Below, piece by piece: positions 43,398-52,154 of a DNA stretch of 64,000 nucleotides. The notes beneath the pieces are model-generated. The model was not told the DNA's origin, did no database searches, and saw only the letters and a list, made by a program, of their open reading frames with translations. How positions within the stretch are numbered: position 1 is the stretch's first letter; each line of letters begins with the position of its first letter. Both the position numbers and the translations under genes were made by a program. The stretch is from Fusobacterium ulcerans. GTDB taxonomy: Bacteria; Fusobacteriota; Fusobacteriia; Fusobacteriales; Fusobacteriaceae. The stretch spans positions 2,124,282-2,188,281 of the forward strand of contig NZ_CP028105.1 of assembly GCF_003019675.1 (NCBI RefSeq), read 5' to 3'.

Positions 43398-45152
43398 ATG
43401 AAAAAAAGATTCTTTTTTGCAAGTGTTATAGCAGCATTAGCATTATCAATAGCTGCATGTACAACTACTCAAACAAATCTGGGGTCTAAGGGTACAGCTT
43501 CAACAATTCAACAGTCAAAAGAATGGGTTCCTTATGATGCCGCAGGAAATATTTTAAGAAGTGACAGAGATGCAACTGGGGTAAATGGAGTAGTATCAAC
43601 AGGGAAATACGAAGCAACAAAAATAGGAGTAGATATAATAAAACAAGGTGGAAACGCAATAGATGCTGCGGTTGCTGCTGGATTTGCATTAGGAATATGT
43701 GAACCTCAATCTTCTGGAATTGGTGGTGGAGGATTTATGGTAATTCGTTTCGCTAAAACTGGAGAAACTAAATTTATAGATTTTAGAGAAATAGCTCCTA
43801 AAAATGCAACTCCAGATATGTGGAAAGAAGATAAAGATGGAAATGTAATAGGAAATGAAAAAGTTGTTGGAGGAAAATCTATAGGAGTTCCAGGAGAAGT
43901 AAAGGGAATGCTGTATGCATTAGAAAAATATGGAACTATGTCAAGAGAAAAAGTTATGCAGCCAGCAATTGATTTAGCAGAAAATGGATATAAAGTATCA
44001 GCAGTACTGAATAGGGATATGAAGAATTCTTTTGAGAGAATAGAACAATATCCTGAAACAGCTGAAATATACCTAGATGGAGGACTTCCTTTTGAAGTTG
44101 GTTCTACATTAAAAAATCCTGATTTGGCTAATACATTGAAAAAAATAATGAAAAATGGAGAAAAAGCCTTTTATGAAGGGGAAATAGCAGAGGCAATAGT
44201 AAAATCAGCACAAGATGCTGGTGGGCCTTTAACTATGGAAGATATGAAAAATTATAATATAAGAGTTAGTGATCCTTTAGTAGGACATTATAGAGGATAT
44301 GAAATAATAACATCAGCACCACCTTCATCTGGGGGAGCACATATAGTCCAAATTCTTAATATTTTAGAAAATTATAATATGAAAGATATAAAACCAGGAT
44401 CAGCAGAATATTATCATCTATTCTCAGAAGCAATTAAAATGGCATTTGCAGATAGAGCTAAGTTCTGTGGAGATACTGAGTTTGTAGATGTTCCAGTTGA
44501 TGGAATAATTTCTAAAGATTATGCAAAAGAACTTGTAAAAAAATTAGACATGAAAAAATCTAAAGATTATTTAGCAGGGAATCCATGGAAATGGAATGAA
44601 TCAAAAGATACAACTCACTATTCAATAGTTGATAAAGAAGGAAATATAGTAGCTGTTACAAAAACTGTAAATGATGTTTTTGCTTCTGGAGTAGTAGCAG
44701 AAGGAACTGGAATACTTTTAAATGATGAAATGGATGATTTTGATACTGGACATGGGAAAGCTAACTCAGTAGAACCAGGGAAAAAACCGTTAAGTTCAAT
44801 GAGTCCTACAATAGTATTAAAAGATGGAAAACCAGTAATGAGTTTAGGTGCTCCAGGGTCTACTAGAATTATAACAGGAGTAGCTCAAGTAATAAGTCTT
44901 GTTCTTGACTATGGAATGGATATTCAGGAAGCGATAAACTTCCCGAGAATTCATGATGATTATCAAGAATTAGTATATGAAACAAGAATAGATCCAGCAG
45001 TTGTAGCAAAATTAAAAGCTATGGGACATACAGTAGTAGAAGAGGGAGAATGGTTTGAATATCCTTGCGTTCAAGGTGTAACAATGGGAGAAGATGGAAA
45101 ACTTAGAGGAGGGGCAGACCCAAGAAGAGATGGTAAAGCTCTGGGATTCTAA
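43398..45152 (+). CDS. Lipoprotein gamma-glutamyltransferase (second copy)
   Basis: A 584-residue GGT paralogue with a lipoprotein signal (LSIAAC, lipidated Cys21), so it is membrane-tethered, unlike its soluble neighbour. Catalytic Thr in KDTTHYSIVDKEGN, GGNAIDAAVAAGFA, GIGGGGFM, PLSSMSPT and GAPGSTRI are all intact. The two proteins are clearly homologous along their length but diverged, so the duplication is old. An anchored and a free GGT side by side suggests division of labour, for instance one trimming or attaching polymer and the other releasing glutamate (inference). Confidence 0.92.
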   Translation: MKKRFFFASVIAALALSIAACTTTQTNLGSKGTASTIQQSKEWVPYDAAGNILRSDRDATGVNGVVSTGKYEATKIGVDIIKQGGNAIDAAVAAGFALGICEPQSSGIGGGGFMVIRFAKTGETKFIDFREIAPKNATPDMWKEDKDGNVIGNEKVVGGKSIGVPGEVKGMLYALEKYGTMSREKVMQPAIDLAENGYKVSAVLNRDMKNSFERIEQYPETAEIYLDGGLPFEVGSTLKNPDLANTLKKIMKNGEKAFYEGEIAEAIVKSAQDAGGPLTMEDMKNYNIRVSDPLVGHYRGYEIITSAPPSSGGAHIVQILNILENYNMKDIKPGSAEYYHLFSEAIKMAFADRAKFCGDTEFVDVPVDGIISKDYAKELVKKLDMKKSKDYLAGNPWKWNESKDTTHYSIVDKEGNIVAVTKTVNDVFASGVVAEGTGILLNDEMDDFDTGHGKANSVEPGKKPLSSMSPTIVLKDGKPVMSLGAPGSTRIITGVAQVISLVLDYGMDIQEAINFPRIHDDYQELVYETRIDPAVVAKLKAMGHTVVEEGEWFEYPCVQGVTMGEDGKLRGGADPRRDGKALGF

Positions 45153-45207
45153 TAGAAAAAATATTCATATGAGAAGGCAATAATAAAATACAGGAGGAAT
45201 AAATAAA

Positions 45208-45741
45208 ATGAAAAAATTATTAACAGTATTGATGTTTGTATTAACAGCAATGGCAGCAATGGCAGCAAAATTTGAAAAACCAATAATGCTTACTTCAGTA
45301 GGACAAAGTGCTGATGTACAAATGGTAAAAGCTCTATTGAAAAAAGGTGGATTGGAATCTGAATTTGACAAATCAATAACAGCAGAAGGATTAACAAATG
45401 AGAAAACTTTAATTCTTGCTATAGGAGGAAGTTCTAAAGGGCTTGGAGCAGCTGGAATAAAAGTTGAAGATGAACTTGACAGAACTGCTAAATTAATAAA
45501 AGGTGCAAGAGATAAAGGGATAAAAATAATTGGAATGCACATTGGTGGAGCAGCAAGAAGAGGAGAATTATCTGATAAATTCGTAAATGCAGCAGCACCA
45601 AATGTAGATTATTTAATCATTGTAGAAGAAGGAAATAAAGACGGTTTATTTACAAAAATGTCAACTGAAAAGAATATTCCTATGGACACAGTTCCAAAGA
45701 TTACTAATGCAGTAGATCCATTGAAAAAAGCATTTGAATAA
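45208..45741 (+). CDS. Small exported protein (DUF6305-like)
   Basis: A 177-residue secreted protein with a signal peptide (MKKLLTVLMFVLTAMAAMAA). The mature part has a Rossmann-like pattern (PIMLTSVGQSADVQMVKALL, LILAIGGSSKGLGAAG, IKIIGMHIGGAARRG, DYLIIVEEG). I believe this is the family catalogued as DUF6305, usually found beside a TRAP-type permease as here. It may be a periplasmic partner of the permease, but it does not look like DctP-type binding proteins. Function unknown. Confidence 0.7.
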   Translation: MKKLLTVLMFVLTAMAAMAAKFEKPIMLTSVGQSADVQMVKALLKKGGLESEFDKSITAEGLTNEKTLILAIGGSSKGLGAAGIKVEDELDRTAKLIKGARDKGIKIIGMHIGGAARRGELSDKFVNAAAPNVDYLIIVEEGNKDGLFTKMSTEKNIPMDTVPKITNAVDPLKKAFE

Positions 45742-45748
45742 TTTGATT

Positions 45749-45776
45749 AATAGGGGACAATGCATTGTCCCCTATT
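45749..45776 (+). other. 28-bp perfect palindrome between the DUF6305-like and permease genes
   Basis: AATAGGGGACAAT-GC-ATTGTCCCCTATT is a perfect 28-base palindrome with a GC centre, and no T-tract follows. In an operon position it would form a strong mRNA hairpin that could lower expression of the downstream permease. Confidence 0.65.
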
Positions 45777-45798
45777 ATTTAAAGGAGGGAAAGAAGAT

Positions 45799-47070
45799 AT
45801 GTCACTTGAACTTATATTATTTTTAGCTATGGTAGCTGTCTTTATGATTGCATGTTTTGCAGCAAAATTACCAGTAAGTATAGCTATGGTATTATCATCT
45901 ATAACAGCAACACTTATAGCAGGGAAAGGTATCCCTGTTAGACATTTAATTGAAGGAACTTTTGGATATATAGATACAATTCTTGTAATAGCAACAGCTA
46001 TGATTTTTATGAAAGTTATTCAGGAAATAGGAACATTGAATGCTTTGAGTGCTTCAATAATTCGTAAATTTCATAAAACATCTTGGCTTTTACTTGTATT
46101 ATTAATGTTTATATCAATGTTCCCAGGAATGATAACTGGATCATCAACAGCATCTGTATTAACAGCAGGAAGTATAGTTGCTCCTATCTTGATGCTTATA
46201 GGAATACCTATGGTAGAAACAGCTACTATTATAGCTCTTGGAGGGATATTAGGGATGATAGCTCCTCCAGTTAACGTACCAGCTATGATTATAGGTGGAG
46301 GAATAGATATGCCTTATGTTGGATTTACTATTCCATTATTACTATTGACAGTACCAGTAGCAATATTCTCAGTATTGTATCTTGGGTTGAAACATGTAAA
46401 TAAAATAGATTACAGCGAAATAAAAAATGAAATAGATTTTACAGCAATTGATGAATATGGAATGAAGCTGTATATACCTATCATTATAGCAATGTTTTTA
46501 ATGACTATGGATAAAGTTGCTCCAAGCCTATTTGGTTTGGGAATGCCTCTGATATTTATTTTGAGTGCTATATCAGGACTTTTCTGTGGTAAAAAAATAA
46601 ACTTCTTTAAAGTTTCAAAAGAAGCAGTTAATCAAACTCTTCCAGTAATGGGAATCTTAATGGGAGTTGGGATGTTTATTCAGGTAATGACATTAACAGG
46701 AGTGAGAGGATATATTGTTGTTAGCAGCTTAAGTCTTCCTCCATCTTTGATATATGTTGCAATGGCTATAACTATACCGTTATTTGGAGCAGTATCATCA
46801 TTTGGAGCAGCTTCAGTTCTTGGAGTTCCTTTTTTAATGGTATTTTTATCACAAAATCAAATTATCACAGGTTCAGCTATATCTTTTATAGCTTCTCTTG
46901 GAGATTTGATGCCGCCTACAGCACTTGCAGGAATATTTGCAGCTCAAGTAGTAGGAATGAAAGACTATACTCCTGTGCTAAGAAAAGCAGCAGTTCCAGC
47001 AGTAGTTATCATAATTTATTCTATAGTTATGATAATTTTCTCTAACCAATTAGGATCTATCATATACTAG
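45799..47070 (+). CDS. TRAP-type large permease (DctM-like)
   Basis: A 423-residue membrane protein with about 12 helices, related to TRAP transporter large subunits. Typical features are PVSIAMVLSSITATL, the GMITGSSTASVLTAGSI segment, GILGMIAPPVNVPAMIIGGGIDMP and GDLMPPTALAGI. Met at 45799 follows AAAGGAGGG; the longer frame starts inside the palindrome. No classical DctP or DctQ gene accompanies it. The DUF6305-like protein and the 48-residue membrane protein occupy the usual partner positions. Glutamate, gamma-glutamyl peptides or a dicarboxylate are candidate substrates from context. Confidence 0.85.
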   Translation: MSLELILFLAMVAVFMIACFAAKLPVSIAMVLSSITATLIAGKGIPVRHLIEGTFGYIDTILVIATAMIFMKVIQEIGTLNALSASIIRKFHKTSWLLLVLLMFISMFPGMITGSSTASVLTAGSIVAPILMLIGIPMVETATIIALGGILGMIAPPVNVPAMIIGGGIDMPYVGFTIPLLLLTVPVAIFSVLYLGLKHVNKIDYSEIKNEIDFTAIDEYGMKLYIPIIIAMFLMTMDKVAPSLFGLGMPLIFILSAISGLFCGKKINFFKVSKEAVNQTLPVMGILMGVGMFIQVMTLTGVRGYIVVSSLSLPPSLIYVAMAITIPLFGAVSSFGAASVLGVPFLMVFLSQNQIITGSAISFIASLGDLMPPTALAGIFAAQVVGMKDYTPVLRKAAVPAVVIIIYSIVMIIFSNQLGSIIY

Positions 47071-47087
47071 GATGAGGTGATGAAAAT

Positions 47088-47234
47088 ATGATGATGTATA
47101 TATACTTAGCTTTAGTTTTATATGTTTTAGTAATGGTTGTTTTAAATCTATTAGAGGAAAAAGATTTGATGAAACAAGTAAATGCAGCTCTTGTTATAAT
47201 TCCTCTATTATTGAGAATATTAATGATAAAATAA
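47088..47234 (+). CDS. 48-residue membrane protein between the permease and AstE-like genes
   Basis: A short gene starting ATGATGATG 17 bases after the permease stop, with GAGGTGA suitably spaced upstream. The protein has two hydrophobic segments (YIYLALVLYVLVMVVLNLL and ALVIIPLLLRILMI) joined by a charged loop, EEKDLMKQ. Operon position, a good ribosome binding site and a protein-like composition support it. It might substitute for the small DctQ subunit of the TRAP permease, but it is much shorter, with two rather than four helices. Confidence 0.6.
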   Translation: MMMYIYLALVLYVLVMVVLNLLEEKDLMKQVNAALVIIPLLLRILMIK

Positions 47235-47246
47235 GGGGGAAAGAAA

Positions 47247-48374
47247 ATGAAAGGAAATAGAGGAACAGGAATTGCAATGATTTTTCTTTCTCTGATTGTT
47301 GCATTTCTAGCAGGAAAAGAATTTTTAAAAATGAGAGAGGCAGAGCCTATAGTAAAAGGTGAAGGTGTAACTTCAATGCAAAAATTAAGTGACTATCTTC
47401 CAGCATTAAAAGGGACTTCTGGAGACAGTGATGTCTATATCCTTCAAGGAAAAGAAGAAGGTGGAAGTGTTCTTGTATTAGGAGGAACTCATGGAAATGA
47501 ACCTTCAGGATATATGACAGCAATACTTATGATAGAAAATCTAAAAGTTGATAAAGGAACTGTTTATATTCTTCCAAGAACTAATGGAAGCGGACTTACA
47601 CACAATGACCCTCAAGAAGGATCACCACAAAGATTTACATTAAAAACTCCATATGGAGAAAGATGGTTTAGATATGGATCAAGAGCAACTAACCCTCTGG
47701 ACCAATGGCCTGACCCTGATGTATATATTCATGCTGCATCTGGTCAGCAACTTTCAGGAAATGAAACTAGAAATATCAACAGAGCATATCCAGGAAGACC
47801 TGATGGAACTTATACTGAAAAAATGGCTTATGCAATAACAGAAATGATAAGACAAAATAAAATAGATATGACTATTGACCTTCATGAAGCATCTCCTGAA
47901 TACCCAGTAATTAATGCTATAGTATCTCATGAAAGAGCAATGCCTATAACATCACAAGTGGTTATGAATATGGAATTTGATGATATAGCAATTGGATTAG
48001 AGCCATCTCCAGTATCTTTGAGAGGACTTACTCACAGAGAATTAGGAGATTATACAGATACTTATGCTGTACTTATGGAATCAGCAAATGCTGCTCAGGG
48101 AAGACTTAGAGGAAAAACAGATGAAGCTCTTGTATTAACAGGAAAAGATCCTAGATATGTAGAAGCTCAAAAGTTAGGAAGATTATTTGTACCTTATGAT
48201 GAAAATGGACATCCTTTAGAAGAAAGAGTAGGAAGACACTTGACAGGAGTTGTTCAACTTGTTACAGTAATGGGTGAAAATGAACCTGAAAAAGAAATTA
48301 TACTAGAAGGAGCACCATCTTATTCAGAGCTTCTTGAAAACGGTGTAGGATATTATTTAAAAGAGGTAAAATAA
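47247..48374 (+). CDS. Membrane-anchored M14/AstE-like zinc hydrolase
   Basis: A 375-residue protein with one N-terminal membrane helix (IAMIFLSLIVAFLAG) and a succinylglutamate desuccinylase/aspartoacylase-type zinc carboxypeptidase domain. Metal ligands are His82 and Glu85 (GGTHGNEPSG) and His213 (IDLHEASPEYP); NINRAYPG supplies the usual Arg. The enzyme probably faces the periplasm. In the setting of GGT and poly-gamma-glutamate genes it may cleave gamma-glutamyl or N-acyl-glutamate bonds (inference). It lies 12 bases after the small membrane protein. Confidence 0.85.
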   Translation: MKGNRGTGIAMIFLSLIVAFLAGKEFLKMREAEPIVKGEGVTSMQKLSDYLPALKGTSGDSDVYILQGKEEGGSVLVLGGTHGNEPSGYMTAILMIENLKVDKGTVYILPRTNGSGLTHNDPQEGSPQRFTLKTPYGERWFRYGSRATNPLDQWPDPDVYIHAASGQQLSGNETRNINRAYPGRPDGTYTEKMAYAITEMIRQNKIDMTIDLHEASPEYPVINAIVSHERAMPITSQVVMNMEFDDIAIGLEPSPVSLRGLTHRELGDYTDTYAVLMESANAAQGRLRGKTDEALVLTGKDPRYVEAQKLGRLFVPYDENGHPLEERVGRHLTGVVQLVTVMGENEPEKEIILEGAPSYSELLENGVGYYLKEVK

Positions 48375-48394
48375 TTTAAAAAAGAGGTAGAAAT

Positions 48395-49072
48395 TTGATA
48401 AAAAAAATCTTGTTTATATTGATATTTAATTCTATCATATGCTATCCAAATGAAAAAGTTTCATTATCTGAAATTGATTATTTTAAAACTGGAAGGGGAA
48501 AGCCAGTGGTTATGATAATTGGTGGAATACATGGTGATGAAATATCTGGAATAGAAAAAGCCAGAGAGTTTAAAGAATATAAAATTTCAAAAGGAACTCT
48601 TGTAATAATTCCAGAAGCAAATAAAGAAGCAGTAAGAAGTGGAAATAGAACTGAATATTATATGCAAGATTTGAATAGATCTTTTTTTCAAAATAATAAT
48701 GATAAATCTTCTAAAAAAGCTCAAGAAATTATAAAAGTAATAGAGCAGTACAAACCAAATATAATATTAGATTGTCATGAATCCTATTATAATTATGATG
48801 AAAATAAAGACCCAAATTTTTATATTGGAAATACCTTAATATTTCAGCAAAATACAATGGATGAATATCCAGAACTTATATTCAGCCTGCTTGAAGAGGG
48901 ATTTATTCCTCTTCAAGGGGCAGAAAAAGGAAGCCTCAATAGAGAGGTTTCAGAAAAAATGAATATTTCAGTAATAACTATTGAAAGTTCTAGAGAAGAT
49001 ACAGTAGAAGTGAGAAAAGAAAAATATGAAACTGTTTTTAAGAAAACCTTAAAATATTTAAAAATGGAGTAA
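48395..49072 (+). CDS. Second, secreted M14/AstE-like zinc hydrolase
   Basis: A 225-residue protein with a signal peptide (MIKKILFILIFNSIICYP) and a compact zinc carboxypeptidase-like fold: GGIHGDEISG (His, Glu), QDLNRSFF and ILDCHESY (third ligand His). It is shorter than the preceding paralogue. The start is TTG with AGAGGTAG upstream. Phage gamma-PGA hydrolase PghP is also an M14-like zinc enzyme, so a role in trimming poly-gamma-glutamate fits the position just before pgsB, but this is inference. Confidence 0.82.
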   Translation: MIKKILFILIFNSIICYPNEKVSLSEIDYFKTGRGKPVVMIIGGIHGDEISGIEKAREFKEYKISKGTLVIIPEANKEAVRSGNRTEYYMQDLNRSFFQNNNDKSSKKAQEIIKVIEQYKPNIILDCHESYYNYDENKDPNFYIGNTLIFQQNTMDEYPELIFSLLEEGFIPLQGAEKGSLNREVSEKMNISVITIESSREDTVEVRKEKYETVFKKTLKYLKME

Positions 49073-49076
49073 AATT

Positions 49077-50222
49077 ATGGAAAAAATAATTCTTATACTA
49101 TGTTTTATCTGCATAGGGTATCTTTTTTTTGAGAAAAAAAGAGCCACGAATCAGAGAAAAACTTTTAAATATGTCATCCATGTAAATGGAATCAGGGGGA
49201 AATCAACAGTTTCCAGGCTTATAGATGCAGGAGTACGTGCTGGAGGCTATAAGACATTCACAAAAACTACTGGAACATCTCCTAGAACTATTTCTGTTTT
49301 TGGAGAAGAAAAAGAAATAAGCAGAAAAGGTAAGGCGAATATAAAAGAGCAGATAAAAGCAATAAACTGGGCTTATAAAGAAGGAGCAGAGGTTCTGATT
49401 TTAGAATGTATGGCTGTAAAACCAGAGTTGCAGCATATATGTGAGAATAAAATATTAGATTCTGACATTGGAGTAATTACTAATGTAAGAGAAGATCATC
49501 TTGATGAAATGGGGAAAACTTTAGATGAGATAGCAGAATCGCTTTCCAATACAGTTCCAAAAAATGGAGCTTTTTTCACAAGTGATAAAAAATATTTTGA
49601 ATTTTTTAAAAGAAAAGCTGAAGAAAAAAATTCTAAAGCATTTATAAATGAAAAAGAAAAAAAAGAGTATTGGGAGATTGATTTTGCCAACAATGTGGCT
49701 TTAGCAGTAGAGGTATGTAAATACATGGGTATAGATGAAGAAAAGGCTTTAAAAGGAATGAGAGAATATTACAAAGACCCTGGATGTTTAAAAACTTTAG
49801 CATATAAAAATGAAAAGGGACATGAAGTGTTTTTTGTAAATGCTATGGCTGCAAATGATCCGAATTCTACAGATATAATTTTAGAAAGAATATCTAAAAG
49901 ACCTTACTGGAAAAATAAAAGATATCTTTTAGTAAATAACAGAGGAGATAGAGTAAGCAGATGGGAGCAGTACATAAAATTTGTAAAGAGTGTTGAAGAT
50001 AAATTTGATAAAATAGTAGTTTCTGGAGAAAATAGAGAGCTTTTTAAAAAATATTTATTAAAAAACAGAGTAGATGAAAATAAAATAGAAATATTACAAA
50101 ATGAAAAATATTTTGATGAAATAGAAGATGGAATACTTATTTTTGCTGTTGGAAATATATGTGGGCATGGGAAAAAATTAGTGGACTATCTGGAGAACAA
50201 GGGGGAGATAATAGATGGCTAA
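49077..50222 (+). CDS. pgsB: Poly-gamma-glutamate synthase subunit PgsB/CapB
   Basis: A 381-residue Mur-ligase-like amide ligase. After one N-terminal membrane helix come the P-loop NGIRGKST (residues 38-44), TKTTGTSPR, LECMAVKPE, and NVREDHLDEMG. This is the pattern of PgsB/CapB, which activates and adds glutamate to the gamma-linked polymer at the membrane. It begins 4 bases after the zinc hydrolase and overlaps pgsC. Fusobacterium nucleatum has been reported to make polyglutamate, which supports the assignment. Confidence 0.93.
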   Translation: MEKIILILCFICIGYLFFEKKRATNQRKTFKYVIHVNGIRGKSTVSRLIDAGVRAGGYKTFTKTTGTSPRTISVFGEEKEISRKGKANIKEQIKAINWAYKEGAEVLILECMAVKPELQHICENKILDSDIGVITNVREDHLDEMGKTLDEIAESLSNTVPKNGAFFTSDKKYFEFFKRKAEEKNSKAFINEKEKKEYWEIDFANNVALAVEVCKYMGIDEEKALKGMREYYKDPGCLKTLAYKNEKGHEVFFVNAMAANDPNSTDIILERISKRPYWKNKRYLLVNNRGDRVSRWEQYIKFVKSVEDKFDKIVVSGENRELFKKYLLKNRVDENKIEILQNEKYFDEIEDGILIFAVGNICGHGKKLVDYLENKGEIIDG

Positions 50223-50673
50223 TGACATAATAATATTTGGTATTATACTTAGTATAATATTTTATGAAATTACAGAAATATCTCCTGGAGGTTTAATTGT
50301 ACCAGCATATATAGCTTTTTATATAAATACGCCTCAGAGAATTATTATAACTATAATTGCTGGAATACTGACTTTTCTTATTGTGAAATTTATATCAAAT
50401 CATACTATAATTTATGGAAGAAGAAAATTTGCACTATGTATCATGATAAGCTTTATGATAAGACTCATATTAAAATATTTCAATATTTATATAGTGAACG
50501 AATATGAGATTTATATTTTAGGCGGAAGTGTAATAGGAGTAATAATTCCAGGAATAATGGCACAGGAAATGGATAGACATGGAATAGTAAGAACTGTGTC
50601 TTCTCTTATGATACTTTCAATATTTATAAAAGCTGTAGTAGAGGTTATCTATAAGGCAGGTGGAGTCAATTGA
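50215..50673 (+). CDS. pgsC: Poly-gamma-glutamate synthase subunit PgsC/CapC
   Basis: A 152-residue membrane protein with about five helices and the PgsC start (ISPGGLIVPAYIAFYI), then GSVIGVIIPGIMAQEMDRHGI. PgsC forms the membrane core of the polyglutamate synthase with PgsB. It overlaps pgsB by 8 bases and pgsW by 4, so the three genes are translationally coupled. Confidence 0.92.
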   Translation: MANDIIIFGIILSIIFYEITEISPGGLIVPAYIAFYINTPQRIIITIIAGILTFLIVKFISNHTIIYGRRKFALCIMISFMIRLILKYFNIYIVNEYEIYILGGSVIGVIIPGIMAQEMDRHGIVRTVSSLMILSIFIKAVVEVIYKAGGVN

Positions 50674-51722
50674 ATAAAAAAATCAATAATATCACCCTTG
50701 CAGTTATAGCTTTACTGTTTATTTTTATTCAATATGGATTGAAAAATAAAGAGATAAAAGTGAAGAGCCCTTATTATAATGAGATGATAGAAGCTTCTAC
50801 GAAAATGAAAAATATGAGTGCAGAAATAAAAAGTGAAAGAATAAGAAGAGGAATAGAGATAGATAAAAGTCTGGATATTAATGAAACTGGACTTATTGGA
50901 GAAGAATGGAGTGGAATAACAACTACTCTTGGGAATCTTGAAAGTAAAAGAACAAGTACAAATCCTGATTTTGCAGCTCTTATGGTAAAATTATTCAAAG
51001 AAAAAGGTTTGAAAAAAGGTGATATAATAGCTGCAAATATTTCAAGTTCTTTTCCAGCTCTAAATTTATCGTTAATAGCTGCTGCTGATACTCTTGGACT
51101 GAATGCAATAATGGTAAATTCAGTTGGAGCCTCTACATATGGAGGAAATATTGAAAACTTTACATATCTTGATATGGAAAATCATCTTTTTTCTAAGGGA
51201 ATGATTCAAAATAGGAGCAGAGGATTTTCTTTGGGAGGAATAGGAGACATTGGAAGAGAATTTGAAGATGAGATAAAAGAAAAAATAATAGAGAAAAACA
51301 AAGGATATGGACTCCATTTTTTTTATAATGAAAATTTAGAAAAAAATATAGAGGAAAGATATAGTTATTTCGTAAAAGAAAGTAACAATAAAATAAAAGC
51401 TTTTGTAAATATAGGAGGAAATCTTTTAGCTATTGGAGACAGTGTAGATATCATAGTAAATTCAAAAGTACTTTTGGATAAAAATACAAATATGAAAAAG
51501 GGATTAGTAGGGAAATTTTTAAAAGATGAAATTCCAGTTTTTTATCTTCTAAACCTCAAAGGAATAGCAACAGCATATAATTTACCTTTTGATCAATCTA
51601 ATCTTCAAAACAAAACAATTTCTGATATTTATTTTAAAAAAAATGGCAATATATGGAACTATTTGATCATTGTAATTTTCTTAGTGTTTATATTGAAAAC
51701 GATATTTATGAAAAAAAAATAA
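50670..51722 (+). CDS. pgsW: Poly-gamma-glutamate system protein PgsW
   Basis: A 350-residue protein with membrane helices at both ends (INNITLAVIALLFIFIQYG and IWNYLIIVIFLVFILKTIF) and an extracytoplasmic middle. The middle contains IGEEWSGITTTLGNLESKR, NPDFAALMVKLF, GDIIAANISSSFPALNLS and NIGGNLLAIG. I recognise this as the PgsW family, found with PgsB and PgsC in systems lacking a CapA/PgsA lipoprotein. No capA-like gene is present in the window. The start is probably TTG in the context GTCAATTGAATAAAAA. Confidence 0.82.
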   Translation: MNKKINNITLAVIALLFIFIQYGLKNKEIKVKSPYYNEMIEASTKMKNMSAEIKSERIRRGIEIDKSLDINETGLIGEEWSGITTTLGNLESKRTSTNPDFAALMVKLFKEKGLKKGDIIAANISSSFPALNLSLIAAADTLGLNAIMVNSVGASTYGGNIENFTYLDMENHLFSKGMIQNRSRGFSLGGIGDIGREFEDEIKEKIIEKNKGYGLHFFYNENLEKNIEERYSYFVKESNNKIKAFVNIGGNLLAIGDSVDIIVNSKVLLDKNTNMKKGLVGKFLKDEIPVFYLLNLKGIATAYNLPFDQSNLQNKTISDIYFKKNGNIWNYLIIVIFLVFILKTIFMKKK

Positions 51723-51760
51723 AAAAATTTATGAAAAGTATTGAGTTTATTGAAAAAAAA

Positions 51761-51782
51761 TGCTACTGTAATAGTAGTAGCA
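51761..51782 (+). promoter_or_regulatory. Inverted repeat in the HU promoter region
   Basis: TGCTACT (51761-51767) and AGTAGCA (51776-51782) are exact inverted copies 8 bases apart, about 36 bases before the HU start. A TATAAA at about 51794 could be the -10. It may be an operator; it is also a possible weak hairpin after pgsW. Confidence 0.35.
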
Positions 51783-51818
51783 ACACAATATCATATAAAA
51801 TAGTTGGGAGTGATAAGA

Positions 51819-52139
51819 ATGACAAAAAAAGAATTTGTAGAATTATTTGGAACTAAAGCTGGAATAAAAACTAAAGTAGAAGCAGACAAACTTACAAAAG
51901 CATTTATAGATACTCTTGAAGAAATTTTAGTAAAAGGTGAAAATGTGTCATTCATAGGATTTGGAAAATTCGAAGCTGCTGAAAGAGCTGCTAGAACTTG
52001 TGTTAACCCACAAACTAAAAAACCTATGAAAGTAGAAGCTAAAAAAGTTGCTAAATTTAGAGCTGGAAAAAATTTATTAGAAAAAATGAATCCAGTTGTT
52101 GAAAAGAAAGCTGCAAAATCTAAGAAAAAAGGAAAATAG
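51819..52139 (+). CDS. hup: HU family DNA-binding protein
   Basis: A 106-residue HU/IHF-type nucleoid protein. The N-terminus MTKKEFVELFG, the FIGFGKFEAAERAARTCVNPQTKKP beta-arm region and FRAGKNLLEKM are typical. A Lys-rich tail (EKKAAKSKKKGK) extends beyond the usual 90 residues. Met at 51819 follows a GGGAGTGATAAGA; the frame opens five codons earlier. Monocistronic with its own terminator. Confidence 0.93.
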   Translation: MTKKEFVELFGTKAGIKTKVEADKLTKAFIDTLEEILVKGENVSFIGFGKFEAAERAARTCVNPQTKKPMKVEAKKVAKFRAGKNLLEKMNPVVEKKAAKSKKKGK

Positions 52140-52154
52140 TTAAATATATGAAAT

